Shown here: one piece after another, positions 1 to 6,568 of the stretch
Numbering within the stretch: the stretch's first letter is position 1
How the letters are laid out: each line of letters starts with the position of its first letter
Assembly: GCA_007121565.1 (NCBI GenBank)
Contig: SKKI01000219.1
Location: 1 to 7,116, forward strand
Length of the DNA stretch: 7,116 nucleotides
From: Phycisphaerae bacterium
Lineage (GTDB): Bacteria > Planctomycetota > Phycisphaerae > Sedimentisphaerales > Anaerohalosphaeraceae
Direction of reading: 5' to 3'
Translations under genes and position numbers: made by a program
Notes under the pieces: generated by a model
Databases searched by the model: none
Told to the model about the DNA's origin: nothing
Seen by the model: only the letters and a program-made list of their open reading frames with translations

Positions 1-689
1 ACACAAAAGATATCGCCGCCGAGTATATTGGCAATCTGTCCGGAGTCCCCATCGAGCATGTCGGTGACGGGCACACGGCTGCCAAGCAGATCGAACCGAA
101 CCTGACTCAAATCAAAATCCAAAACGCCCGCCCGGCCAAACGATGGGACGCTGCTGTCGTGATGAGCAGTCTCGGCCGGGGCGGTTTGCCGGCCGCGACG
201 CGGCCGCTGCTGAGGCCGTCGTTCACCCGGCGGGCGTTGTTGCTGCAGTGCCGACGGCTCAAGCGGCCGGCGCCCGTGAATCAGCGAGAACAGTGTCTGA
301 GTGATCCACGCATCGCCGTTGTTTGTATCTTCTCGACAAGCCCGCACCGCCCAGTTCATCGTATTGGCCGGATCGTCCTGATAATACGCCGTCCAGGACT
401 GCAGCAGCATAAAAGTCGCGCGTTCGGGACTGTCGTACAAGGGAGCATTGCGCCGATTGGCGTGCAGCAGATCCGCCGCGTCCTGAATCAGTCGCTCGTC
501 GGGCTGCTGGTTGCGGTTGACGTTTTCAAGGATGCCGGCAAGGGTCTGCTCAATATCCCCAAAGGCGGCCTGCGCTTCGTGGCGCATCCGTTCGCGGCGA
601 GCGTCCGTGTTGGCTGCGGCTGTTGTGCAAGCAACTGTAAGCAGCGCCAGGGCCGCAAAGCCGCTGAAATAGAGTTGCGTTGTTCGCAT
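1..689 (-). CDS. Exported protein of unknown function, C-terminus cut by window edge
   Basis: I do not recognise this protein. The minus-strand frame stays open from an ATG at 689 to the window edge, giving 229 residues without a stop. A GGAG ribosome site (697-700) lies 7 bases before the ATG. The N-terminus is a signal peptide: MRTTQ, then a hydrophobic stretch at about residues 7-20. It has either a weak lipobox ending at Cys21 (LTVAC) or a signal peptidase I site near Ala24-Ala26. Residues about 30-140 look helical, with Trp/Tyr/Ala spacing somewhat like TPR repeats (YYQDDPANTMNWAVRA, then NGDAWITQ). Residues about 148-168 are a Gln/Pro/Arg-rich linker, and a second domain begins near 183 (VLDFDLSQVRFDLLG) and runs off the window. 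It is transcribed away from ribE. Export is well supported; the function is unknown. Confidence 0.8.
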   Translation of the reverse strand, partial: MRTTQLYFSGFAALALLTVACTTAAANTDARRERMRHEAQAAFGDIEQTLAGILENVNRNQQPDERLIQDAADLLHANRRNAPLYDSPERATFMLLQSWTAYYQDDPANTMNWAVRACREDTNNGDAWITQTLFSLIHGRRPLEPSALQQQRPPGERRPQQRPRRGRQTAPAETAHHDSSVPSFGRAGVLDFDLSQVRFDLLGSRVPVTDMLDGDSGQIANILGGDIFC

Positions 690-758
690 TTTGATTCTCC
701 GATGATTGCCGGTTTTTTTGTAACAACCTCTTAAAACCCAAATTTGAAGTATACGAAC

Positions 759-787
759 AGTATAACAGGGCTGGGGCGTCAAACCAA
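759..787 (-). promoter_or_regulatory. Sigma70-type promoter of the leftmost exported-protein gene
   Basis: On the minus strand, TTGGTT (782-787) is followed after 17 bases by TATACT (759-764). The -10 is preceded by TG one base upstream, so it also fits an extended -10. It lies 70-98 bases before the start codon of the exported-protein gene, with no other gene between. A second -35-like TTGACG (777-782) sits only 12 bases from the -10, too close for a standard promoter. Confidence 0.6.
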
Positions 788-829
788 GAAAAAACGAAAT
801 TCGCCCGTCTTGCGCGCGGCAAAACACAT

Positions 830-858
830 TTGACTTTTGCCCGGGACGGACGTAGTAT
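830..858 (+). promoter_or_regulatory. Sigma70-type promoter of ribE
   Basis: TTGACT (830-835) and TAGTAT (853-858) are separated by the ideal 17 bases and lie 43 bases before the ribE start codon. The predicted transcript begins near 865, leaving a leader of only about 35-40 bases. That is too short to hold an FMN riboswitch. The promoter is back to back with that of the divergent exported-protein gene; the two -35 boxes are 42 bases apart. Confidence 0.7.
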
Positions 859-901
859 CCATAAATTGTCTGGAAAATGTATACAACGTATGGGAATTGA
901 G

Positions 902-1546
902 ATGTTTACGGGATTAATTGAGGCGATCGGTGTGGTGCGTCGAGCGGCCCCCGCGGGCAAACAGATGGCCCTGCATGTCGATCTGGGCCCGACAGTCGGC
1001 CGCGATGCGCAGCTTGGCGACAGCATTGCTGTTAACGGCGTCTGTTTGACGGTGCGGCGCCTGCAGGGGAGCTGCGCCGAGTTCGACGTCAGCGGCGAGA
1101 GCCTGGCCAGAACCACCCTCAAAAGCCTCAAACCCGGCAGCAAGGTCAATCTCGAGCGAGCCATGAGCGCCCAGGGACGCTTCGGCGGCCACATCGTTCA
1201 GGGCCATATCGACGGGCTCGGAACCCTTGCCGAGATTCGCAAAGACGGCGATTTTGCGACGTTTCGCATCACGGCCTCTTCGGAATTGCTGACACAGATG
1301 GTCGCAAAAGGCTCGGTCGCCGTTGACGGCATCAGCCTGACCGTCGCGGCGCTGGACGCGGGCAGCTTTGAGGCGGCGCTGATTCCCACGACGCTTCAGG
1401 AAACGACCTGGCATCTGTCCCGCGTCGGCGATCCGGTCAATATTGAAATCGACATCCTCGTCAAAGTCATCCGCCGCCAGGTTGAACAATTATTGCCCGC
1501 CGGGGCTGAGCTGACCGTAGAAAAACTCAGATCGCTTGGTTTTTAG
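902..1546 (+). CDS. ribE: Riboflavin synthase, alpha subunit
   Basis: This enzyme makes riboflavin by dismutation of two 6,7-dimethyl-8-ribityllumazine molecules, the last step of vitamin B2 synthesis in the cytoplasm. The 214-residue protein has the normal family length and the two tandem lumazine-binding barrels. Barrel one starts MFTGLIEAIG and carries GDSIAVNGVCLTV (39-51), with Ser41, Cys48 and Thr50. The GGHIVQGHIDG segment (95-105) holds His97 and His102. Barrel two repeats the motif as GSVAVDGISLTV (137-148), and the C-terminal helix that drives trimer formation is at about 185-200. The frame extends upstream to 830, but the family signature begins exactly at the ATG at 902; an ATG at 890 is the only close alternative. 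A GGGA at 893-896 is a modest ribosome site. The lumazine synthase partner gene is not in the window. pdxA follows after 60 bases and may be co-transcribed. Confidence 0.97.
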   Translation: MFTGLIEAIGVVRRAAPAGKQMALHVDLGPTVGRDAQLGDSIAVNGVCLTVRRLQGSCAEFDVSGESLARTTLKSLKPGSKVNLERAMSAQGRFGGHIVQGHIDGLGTLAEIRKDGDFATFRITASSELLTQMVAKGSVAVDGISLTVAALDAGSFEAALIPTTLQETTWHLSRVGDPVNIEIDILVKVIRRQVEQLLPAGAELTVEKLRSLGF

Positions 1547-1606
1547 GCTCTGAGGGCAAAAGCGGATTCCGATTCATCACTCTCGGCGCACGGTGCTGCG
1601 AAACCT

Positions 1607-2638
1607 ATGACAACACCAAACGGCACAAATCGACTGATCGGCAACGACCTGGTGATCGGCATCACAATGGGCGATCCCGGCGGCGTCGGCCCGGAGATCA
1701 TCGTCAAGGCGCTGGCCGACCCGCTGCTGCGTCGCCAGGCCAAGTTCATCATCTTCGGTCTGGACGAAGCGCTGGAGTACGCCGCCGACCTGGCCGAGCT
1801 TGATCCGTTCTGGTTTCGATTTCCACATGAAAAACTCAACCGCAACTACCCCCGTCAGGTCGCGGTGGCCGACTATGACGACTATTCGCCGCCAACGTGG
1901 ATTCACGTTCCGACACGCGCCTCCGGCGAGGCGTCCATTCGCTTTTGCCTGGACGCGATAGACGCCGCCCGCGACAGGCTGATCGACGCGGTGGTGACCG
2001 CCCCCATCAGCAAAACAAGCTGGAAGCTGGCCGGCGGCAAGTGGCCCGGGCACACTGAATTGCTCGCCGAGCGCTGCAAGTCGCCGCGCAAGGCGATGAT
2101 GTTTGTCGGCGGGCCGCTGAAGCTGGCGCTGGCGACCATCCACGAGGCATTGTTTGATATTCGCAACACGTTCACTATCGGCTGCGTGTTTGAGCCGATC
2201 GATCTGCTGGATACGGCCCTGAAAGAGTACTTCGGCATTGCCCGGCCGCGGATTGCTGTGGCGGGGCTAAACCCCCACGCTGGTGAAGACGGCCGGTTCG
2301 GCGACGAGGAAGAGCGCATCATCAAGCCGGCCATCCTGCTGGCCCAGGAGGCGGGCATCAAGTGCGAAGGGCCGTTTTCAGCCGATTCGCTGTTCATCCG
2401 CGCTGCGCATGGCGAGTTTGACGGCGTCGTGGCGATGTACCACGATCAGGGGCTGATTCCGGTCAAGCTGCTGGCCTTCGACCGGGCGGTCAATGTGACC
2501 ATCGGCCTGCCGATTATCCGCACCTCTCCGGCCCACGGCACGGCCTTTGACATCGCCGGCAAAGGCGCCGCCAGCGCCGAAAGCATGAAGTCCGCCATCC
2601 GCACCGCCATCGATATGGCAAAACAAAAAAAGGCCTAA
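1607..2638 (+). CDS. pdxA: 4-hydroxythreonine-4-phosphate dehydrogenase (PdxA)
   Basis: PdxA oxidises 4-phosphohydroxy-L-threonine with NAD(P). The product decarboxylates to 3-amino-1-hydroxyacetone phosphate, which PdxJ uses to build pyridoxine 5'-phosphate. The 343-residue protein is full length. In order it shows GDPGGVGPE (22-30), TAPISK (131-136), PGHTE with His149, ATIHEAL with His179, GLNPHAGEDG with His224, AMYHDQGLIPVK with His279 and Lys287, Asn296, Arg305 and HGTAFDIAGKG (310-320). All of these line up with the E. coli metal and substrate residues at a constant offset of 13: metal His166/211/266 and substrate His136, Lys274, Asn283 and Arg292. The ATG at 1607 is the only plausible start, and no good Shine-Dalgarno precedes it, which suggests weak initiation or dependence on ribE transcription. 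A paralogue with another substrate (PdxA2-like) cannot be excluded by sequence alone, but the residues fit the B6 enzyme. Confidence 0.95.
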   Translation: MTTPNGTNRLIGNDLVIGITMGDPGGVGPEIIVKALADPLLRRQAKFIIFGLDEALEYAADLAELDPFWFRFPHEKLNRNYPRQVAVADYDDYSPPTWIHVPTRASGEASIRFCLDAIDAARDRLIDAVVTAPISKTSWKLAGGKWPGHTELLAERCKSPRKAMMFVGGPLKLALATIHEALFDIRNTFTIGCVFEPIDLLDTALKEYFGIARPRIAVAGLNPHAGEDGRFGDEEERIIKPAILLAQEAGIKCEGPFSADSLFIRAAHGEFDGVVAMYHDQGLIPVKLLAFDRAVNVTIGLPIIRTSPAHGTAFDIAGKGAASAESMKSAIRTAIDMAKQKKA

Positions 2639-2651
2639 TCCCTTCAGATTA
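2620..2651 (-). terminator. Weak candidate intrinsic terminator of ilvD
   Basis: Read on the minus strand, TAATC and GATTA arms (2647-2651 and 2636-2640) with a 6-base loop form a short hairpin. After GGCC comes a U-rich tract, seven T, a G, then four T (2620-2631). The stem is only 5 AT-rich pairs and the T-run is 4 bases away, so this is marginal. It overlaps the ilvD stop codon and the last codons of convergent pdxA. Confidence 0.3.
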
Positions 2652-4319
2652 TGTCCATTTCAGGACGGCGCCGGTGTCTGCGCTGGTGGCCATGGCGGCG
2701 TATTTGCCCAGGCAGCCGTCGGTGACGCGCGGCGGACGCGGTTTCCAGGCGGCCTTGCGTTTGGCCAGCTCCTCGTCGGTCAACTCGACGCTGATGGTGC
2801 GGGCGGTGATGTCGATCGAAATAGTATCACCCGGCTCGACCAGCGCGATGGGGCCGCCGACGGCCGCTTCGGGGCTGACGTGACCGATGCAGGCGCCGCG
2901 GGTGCCGCCGGAAAAGCGTCCGTCGGTGATCAGCGCAACCGATTCGCCCAGCCCGGCGCCCATAATATAGCTGGTCGGGCTAAGCATTTCCTGCATTCCG
3001 GGGCCGCCCTTGGGGCCTTCATAGCGGATGATGACCACGTCGCCGGCGTTGACCTTGCCGCCCAGAATACCCTCGCAGGCCTCTTCCTGGCTTTCAAAGA
3101 TGACCGCCGGGCCGGTGTGCCGCAGCATTGACGGCGCGACACCGGCGGATTTGACCACGCAGCCGTTCGGGGCCAGGTTGCCGCGCAGGATTGCCAGGCC
3201 GCCGGTTTTGGAGTGGGCATCGGCGACGGTGTGGATGCAGTCGGTATTTTTGATGTCCGCATCGGCGATATTCTGTGCCAGCGTCTTGCCGGTCACGGTC
3301 TTGCAGTCGGTATGCAGCAGATTGGGGATCGTGCCGATCTCCTTGAGGATTGCGCTGATGCCGCCGGCGGCGTCCACGTCCTCGATGTGCCAGTCGCTGG
3401 ACGGCGAGACCTTGCAGATATTGGGGCATTTATCGCTGATGGCATTGATGCGGTCCAGGTTGTAGTCGATTCCGGCCTCGGTGGCCATCGCGAGGGTATG
3501 CAGGACGGTATTGGTCGAGCCGCCCATCGCCATATCGAGCACAAAGGCATTGTCGACCGCTTGTTCCGTGACAATATCCAGCGGCTTAAGGTCTTCTTTG
3601 ACCAGCTCCACAACCCGGGTGCCGGCCTTTTTGTACAATTCCTGACGTCTGGGGTCCACCGCGAGGATGGTCCCGTTGCCCGGCAGGGCCAGGCCGATCG
3701 CCTCGCACAGGCAGTTCATACTGTTGGCGGTAAACAGCCCCGAGCAGCTTCCCTGGGTCGGACAGCCGGCGCATTCCAGCTCGGTCAGTCGCTCCTCGGT
3801 GATTTTGCCGGCGTTAAACTCGGCCACACCCTCAAAAATGGTAATCAAATCGGCGGGCTTGCCCTCTTTGGTCTTGCCGGCAGCCATCGGCCCGCCGGAG
3901 ACAAACAGCGTCGGGATATTGAGACGCATCGCGGCCATCAGCATCCCCGGAACCACTTTGTCGCAATTAGGGATACAGATCATCCCGTCAAAACAGTGTG
4001 CCCGACACATCGTCTCAACTGCATCGGCGATAATTTCGCGCGAGGGCAGGGAGTACTTCATCCCCTGATGGCCCATCGCAATCCCGTCACACACGGCGAT
4101 GGAGTTGAATTCAAAGGGCAGACCGCCGGCATCGCGCACGGCCTGCTTGATCACCTTGCCCACCTCGTGCAGATGCACATGGCCGGGAACGATGTCACAA
4201 TAGCTGTTGGCAATCGCGATAAACGGCTTTTTCATATCGTCGCTGGTTACGCCGCAGGCCCGCAGAAGACCGCGGTGCGGAGCACGCTGAAATCCCTGTT
4301 TCACTGCATCACTTTTCAT
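2649..4319 (-). CDS. ilvD: Dihydroxy-acid dehydratase (IlvD)
   Basis: IlvD dehydrates 2,3-dihydroxy-isovalerate and 2,3-dihydroxy-3-methylvalerate to the 2-keto acids that are the precursors of valine/leucine and isoleucine, using an Fe-S cluster and Mg2+. The 556-residue protein has the usual length. It shows VPGHVHL (44-50), [19 protein letters not shown] (77-95) with Asp78, [11 protein letters not shown] (116-126) with cluster Cys119 plus Asp120 and Lys121, [12 protein letters not shown] (190-201) with cluster Cys192, GGSTNT (266-271), Glu444, and [10 protein letters not shown] (466-475) with catalytic-type Ser470. The position that is Cys in the TPCN subgroup is Gly46 here, so it belongs to the VPGH subgroup like E. 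coli IlvD. The frame continues upstream to 4412, but I place the start at 4319: GGAG lies 9 bases upstream, [18 protein letters not shown] is the expected N-terminus, and the promoter lies inside the longer version. It converges on pdxA with a 10-base gap. Confidence 0.96.
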   Translation of the reverse strand: MKSDAVKQGFQRAPHRGLLRACGVTSDDMKKPFIAIANSYCDIVPGHVHLHEVGKVIKQAVRDAGGLPFEFNSIAVCDGIAMGHQGMKYSLPSREIIADAVETMCRAHCFDGMICIPNCDKVVPGMLMAAMRLNIPTLFVSGGPMAAGKTKEGKPADLITIFEGVAEFNAGKITEERLTELECAGCPTQGSCSGLFTANSMNCLCEAIGLALPGNGTILAVDPRRQELYKKAGTRVVELVKEDLKPLDIVTEQAVDNAFVLDMAMGGSTNTVLHTLAMATEAGIDYNLDRINAISDKCPNICKVSPSSDWHIEDVDAAGGISAILKEIGTIPNLLHTDCKTVTGKTLAQNIADADIKNTDCIHTVADAHSKTGGLAILRGNLAPNGCVVKSAGVAPSMLRHTGPAVIFESQEEACEGILGGKVNAGDVVIIRYEGPKGGPGMQEMLSPTSYIMGAGLGESVALITDGRFSGGTRGACIGHVSPEAAVGGPIALVEPGDTISIDITARTISVELTDEELAKRKAAWKPRPPRVTDGCLGKYAAMATSADTGAVLKWT

Positions 4320-4328
4320 TGAATCAAA

Positions 4329-4332
4329 CTCC
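4329..4332 (-). promoter_or_regulatory. Ribosome binding site that fixes the ilvD start
   Basis: GGAG on the minus strand, 9 bases before the ATG at 4317-4319. It favours the 556-residue IlvD over the 31-residue longer in-frame version that would start at 4412. Confidence 0.7.
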
Positions 4333-4380
4333 GTAATATCGAATGTCGTGTCTCGTTCAACTGCACCCTTTGCATAACCC

Positions 4381-4408
4381 AGTATAGCCGTCCAAAACGC
4401 ATTGCGAA
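4381..4408 (-). promoter_or_regulatory. Candidate sigma70-type promoter of ilvD
   Basis: TATACT (4381-4386) on the minus strand is a strong -10 box. The -35 is weaker: TTCGCA (4403-4408) at 16 bases, or TTTCGC at 17. It lies about 60 bases before the chosen ilvD start, placing the transcript start near 4373-4376. The -10 carries most of the evidence. Confidence 0.5.
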
Positions 4409-4432
4409 ACATAAAAAACCGGAAAACGCAGT

Positions 4433-4485
4433 CTCGACATTGGAATGTGCTGATTGTCGGGCAACAATAGCGTCAACCTGTCGAG
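4433..4485. repeat. Nested inverted repeat between divergent ilvD and lipoprotein promoters
   Basis: The outer arms are CTCGACA (4433-4439) and TGTCGAG (4479-4485). An inner imperfect stem pairs GCT-G-ATTGT (4449-4457, the middle G bulged) with ACAATAGC (4464-4471) around a CGGGCA loop. Both dyads centre on about 4459-4460, in the gap between the ilvD promoter (4381-4408) and the lipoprotein promoter (4521-4549), and so upstream of both predicted transcripts. This could be an operator for a dimeric regulator or could be chance; no regulator family is recognised. Confidence 0.4.
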
Positions 4486-4520
4486 GTCTTGCAATTCTTT
4501 GTAAAAGGCACATTTAGCGC

Positions 4521-4549
4521 TTGTCAGGTGCGTCAAGATCGGCTATAGT
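4521..4549 (+). promoter_or_regulatory. Sigma70-type promoter of the lipoprotein-HIT operon
   Basis: TTGTCA (4521-4526) and TATAGT (4544-4549) are separated by exactly 17 bases, 55 bases before the start codon at 4605. No gene separates it from the three-gene plus-strand unit, so it probably drives all three genes. Confidence 0.7.
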
Positions 4550-4604
4550 ACCGCTACATAGGTGCAACTAAAAATAAATATTATCTGTTTTCAAGGAGAG
4601 CAAG

Positions 4605-5567
4605 ATGTCGGACAAATTGAGTCTATTTGGGTTGACCATTGCCGTGGCTGTGTTGCTGGTCGTATCGGGGTGTGCACCGACAGCGGATTTATCGTTGCGA
4701 TTTACGCCCGAAACGAGCGCCTCTTACGAAGTGACAACCGATGTGATCAAGGATTTTCGGTTTGAGCAGCCCACGATGGACAAGCTTCGCGAAGAACAGA
4801 CAAAAACGACCATAACGGTTGGCTATACACAAGCGGTCACCGGAATTGATGAGCAGGGCAACGCTGCCCTTGATGTTGTTGTTGACCGGTTGTCGGTGTA
4901 CATGACCAGTAAAAACCAAGAGCAGCTTGTCTTTGACAGCACCGATGAGGCGCACCAGGGCCGGCCTCTGGCGGCACTGGTCGGGCAGCGCTACACCGTT
5001 ACCCTTGCACCGGACACCACGGTGGTTGATTTCGATACCGCCGCCGCCAAGCGAGCGGTCACCGGCGGAATGGAAGGCAATGTCGCTCGGCGGCTTTTCA
5101 ATGAAGACGGCATTCGCGAGCGCCATGAAGTGCCGGCGCTGCGCGGCATGAAAAAAGAATCCATTGCCGTCAACGAGTCCTGGACGCAGGTTGCCCCCTC
5201 GCCGCCCGGCCTGCTGGCGCCCAAAAGCTTTGAAAAAGTCTATACGCTGACGGAGATAAAGACGCATGACGGCCGCGATGTCGCCGTGGTACAAATGCAG
5301 GCCACCGAAAGCGCCGAGCCGGCCGAAGGGCAGCGGCAAGCCGGCATGGACGGACTGGGGTTTTTCGCCCGGATGTTCGACACCCGGGACGACTATACCG
5401 GCAGCCTGCTGATGGATGCCCAAGACGGCAGCGTCCTGGAGTTCACTGAAGAGCTGTTTACCACTTACCTGGCCCAGGAAATGCCTTTCAATGCGCCGGC
5501 GGATGCCGAACCGGATACGCTGATTATGCGATTCACCAATCGTATTATGATGAAGAAACTGGATTAA
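4605..5567 (+). CDS. Putative lipoprotein of unknown function (first of tandem pair)
   Basis: I do not recognise a family with certainty; DUF6263-like planctomycete lipoproteins are a guess. The 320-residue protein begins with Lys4, a hydrophobic segment (about 8-21) and a clean lipobox, VSGC, with lipidation expected at Cys23. The residue after it is Ala, which by the E. coli rule would send it to the outer membrane. A strong AAGGAG (4593-4598) lies 6 bases before the ATG. The mature part is rich in beta-type segments: LRFTPETSASYEVTT (31-45), ITVGYTQAV (70-78), YTVTLAP (130-136), VNESW (189-193), VYTLTEI (212-218), GSLLMDAQDGSVLEF (266-280). It has no catalytic motif that I can see, no transmembrane segment and only Cys23. 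It is first in a likely operon, 20 bases before a second lipoprotein with similarly ordered motifs. Confidence 0.85.
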   Translation: MSDKLSLFGLTIAVAVLLVVSGCAPTADLSLRFTPETSASYEVTTDVIKDFRFEQPTMDKLREEQTKTTITVGYTQAVTGIDEQGNAALDVVVDRLSVYMTSKNQEQLVFDSTDEAHQGRPLAALVGQRYTVTLAPDTTVVDFDTAAAKRAVTGGMEGNVARRLFNEDGIRERHEVPALRGMKKESIAVNESWTQVAPSPPGLLAPKSFEKVYTLTEIKTHDGRDVAVVQMQATESAEPAEGQRQAGMDGLGFFARMFDTRDDYTGSLLMDAQDGSVLEFTEELFTTYLAQEMPFNAPADAEPDTLIMRFTNRIMMKKLD

Positions 5568-5576
5568 ATTCAAGCA

Positions 5577-5580
5577 GAGG
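5577..5580 (+). promoter_or_regulatory. Ribosome binding site supporting a TTG start
   Basis: GAGG lies 7 bases before the TTG at 5588-5590. The TTG start adds the charged residues Arg2 and Lys4 that the lipoprotein signal peptide needs. Later in-frame GTG or TTG codons would remove most of that signal. Confidence 0.6.
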
Positions 5581-5587
5581 TTGAGCT

Positions 5588-6568
5588 TTGCGTGCCAAAC
5601 TAATCTATTTAACAGCGGCCGTGGTGTTGGCCGGCTGCGGCGGTGTGCAGCAGACCCGGCCGACCGGCGAGATGTTGCTGGTGGACTTTCAAGAAGGACA
5701 GCCGCTGCGCTACCGGATGACTTCACAGCGCCAGACGCGGATTGAATTGACCGACCAGGGCCAGCGCCAGTCGGCCCCCCAGAAAATGACCGAGCGGCTT
5801 GAGTTGGTCATGGTCTATGACCCCATCGAGGTCGATCCGTTCGGATTGACGAAGTTGCAGGTGCGCTGCGAATCGGCCACGGTGACGCGCACCTCGTTTT
5901 CGGGAAGGCCCGGTGCCGCCGATGCTATGGAGTCGCTGACCGAAATCCCCTTTACGCTGACGCTTCGGCCCACGGGTCAAATCGAGGATATGTCGGATTT
6001 CAGACGTGCCGTTGGCCTGCTGGGGGACAGGGCGTTCGCAGAGACACGGACCGGCGGCGGACGTGTCAAGAATGAAGACATGATCAGCGATTTTATCGCC
6101 CTGCAGTGGCATCTGTGGGATGCGATTGCCTCGATCGACACACCGCTGGATGGGTTGTCGGTCGGTTCGCGATGGCAGGCGCGGCAGCTCTTGCCCTGGC
6201 CGGTGCCGGTGCCGAATCCGCCGACCCGCGTCACCACGTTCACGCTGGACCAGATCAGCGAACAGGACGATCAGCGCACCGCGCACATTTCAAGCACGTA
6301 TGAGCTGACCAAGGAGTTTCTCAGAGACATCCCCCGGATGTACGAAGGCGCCTTTCAGATGCGTGGGCTGTTCGGCTTCCTGCGGGGGTATCGGTTCGAA
6401 TCGATTGAAGGCGGCGGCACACAGGTCTTTAATATGGATACCGGTATCCTTGAGTCCGACCGGCAGGACTATGCCTTGCGGGTCACCGCCGATTTCAGGC
6501 TGCCGCTGGGCGATTCCAGGCCGGTGTTAAATGTCGACCAGACGATTTCGATTGAGCGGCTCAAATGA
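5588..6568 (+). CDS. Putative lipoprotein of unknown function (second of tandem pair)
   Basis: No family is recognised with certainty. The 326-residue protein starts at TTG with GAGG 7 bases upstream; the signal peptide MRAKLIYLTAAVVLAGC ends in a textbook lipobox (LAGC, Cys17). Segments in the same order as its upstream neighbour are EGQPLRYRMTS (36-46), FTLTLRP (122-128), VGSRW (192-196), TFTLDQI (217-223) and VFNMDTGILES (280-290), against YTVTLAP, VNESW, VYTLTEI and DAQDGSVLEF in the first. The spacing is similar, so I infer an old duplication. It has a Pro-rich stretch (WPVPVPNPP, 204-212). The only other cysteine in the mature chain is Cys94, so no disulfide pair is likely. The stop codon overlaps the start of the HIT gene. 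The role is unknown; an envelope-anchored binding or structural protein is the most that can be inferred. Confidence 0.85.
   Translation: MRAKLIYLTAAVVLAGCGGVQQTRPTGEMLLVDFQEGQPLRYRMTSQRQTRIELTDQGQRQSAPQKMTERLELVMVYDPIEVDPFGLTKLQVRCESATVTRTSFSGRPGAADAMESLTEIPFTLTLRPTGQIEDMSDFRRAVGLLGDRAFAETRTGGGRVKNEDMISDFIALQWHLWDAIASIDTPLDGLSVGSRWQARQLLPWPVPVPNPPTRVTTFTLDQISEQDDQRTAHISSTYELTKEFLRDIPRMYEGAFQMRGLFGFLRGYRFESIEGGGTQVFNMDTGILESDRQDYALRVTADFRLPLGDSRPVLNVDQTISIERLK

Noticed and set aside
159..734. Plus-strand open frame of 191 codons
   Set aside because: It lies antisense to the exported-protein gene, which has a signal peptide, a ribosome site and a promoter. The plus-strand frame has none of these, and its translation looks non-protein-like.
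859..901. FMN riboswitch upstream of ribE
   Set aside because: The predicted leader is about 35-40 bases, far shorter than the FMN aptamer, and no RFN-type conserved segments are seen.
2530..2570. Ala in place of Asp before the PdxA HGTA motif (TSPAHGTAF)
   Set aside because: I believe this variant occurs in many bacterial PdxA proteins, and all metal and substrate residues are intact, so it is not evidence of lost function.
3213..4322. Plus-strand open frame of 369 codons
   Set aside because: It is antisense to ilvD, whose active-site motifs cover the same bases. Long antisense frames are expected opposite GC-rich coding sequence.
4320..4412. Longer IlvD N-terminus starting at 4412
   Set aside because: The 31 extra residues are not IlvD-like, a strong -10 box lies within them, and the ATG at 4319 has a good ribosome site.
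4689..5726. Minus-strand open frame of 345 codons
   Set aside because: It is a shadow of the two lipoprotein genes, which have clear signal peptides, ribosome sites and a promoter in the plus direction.
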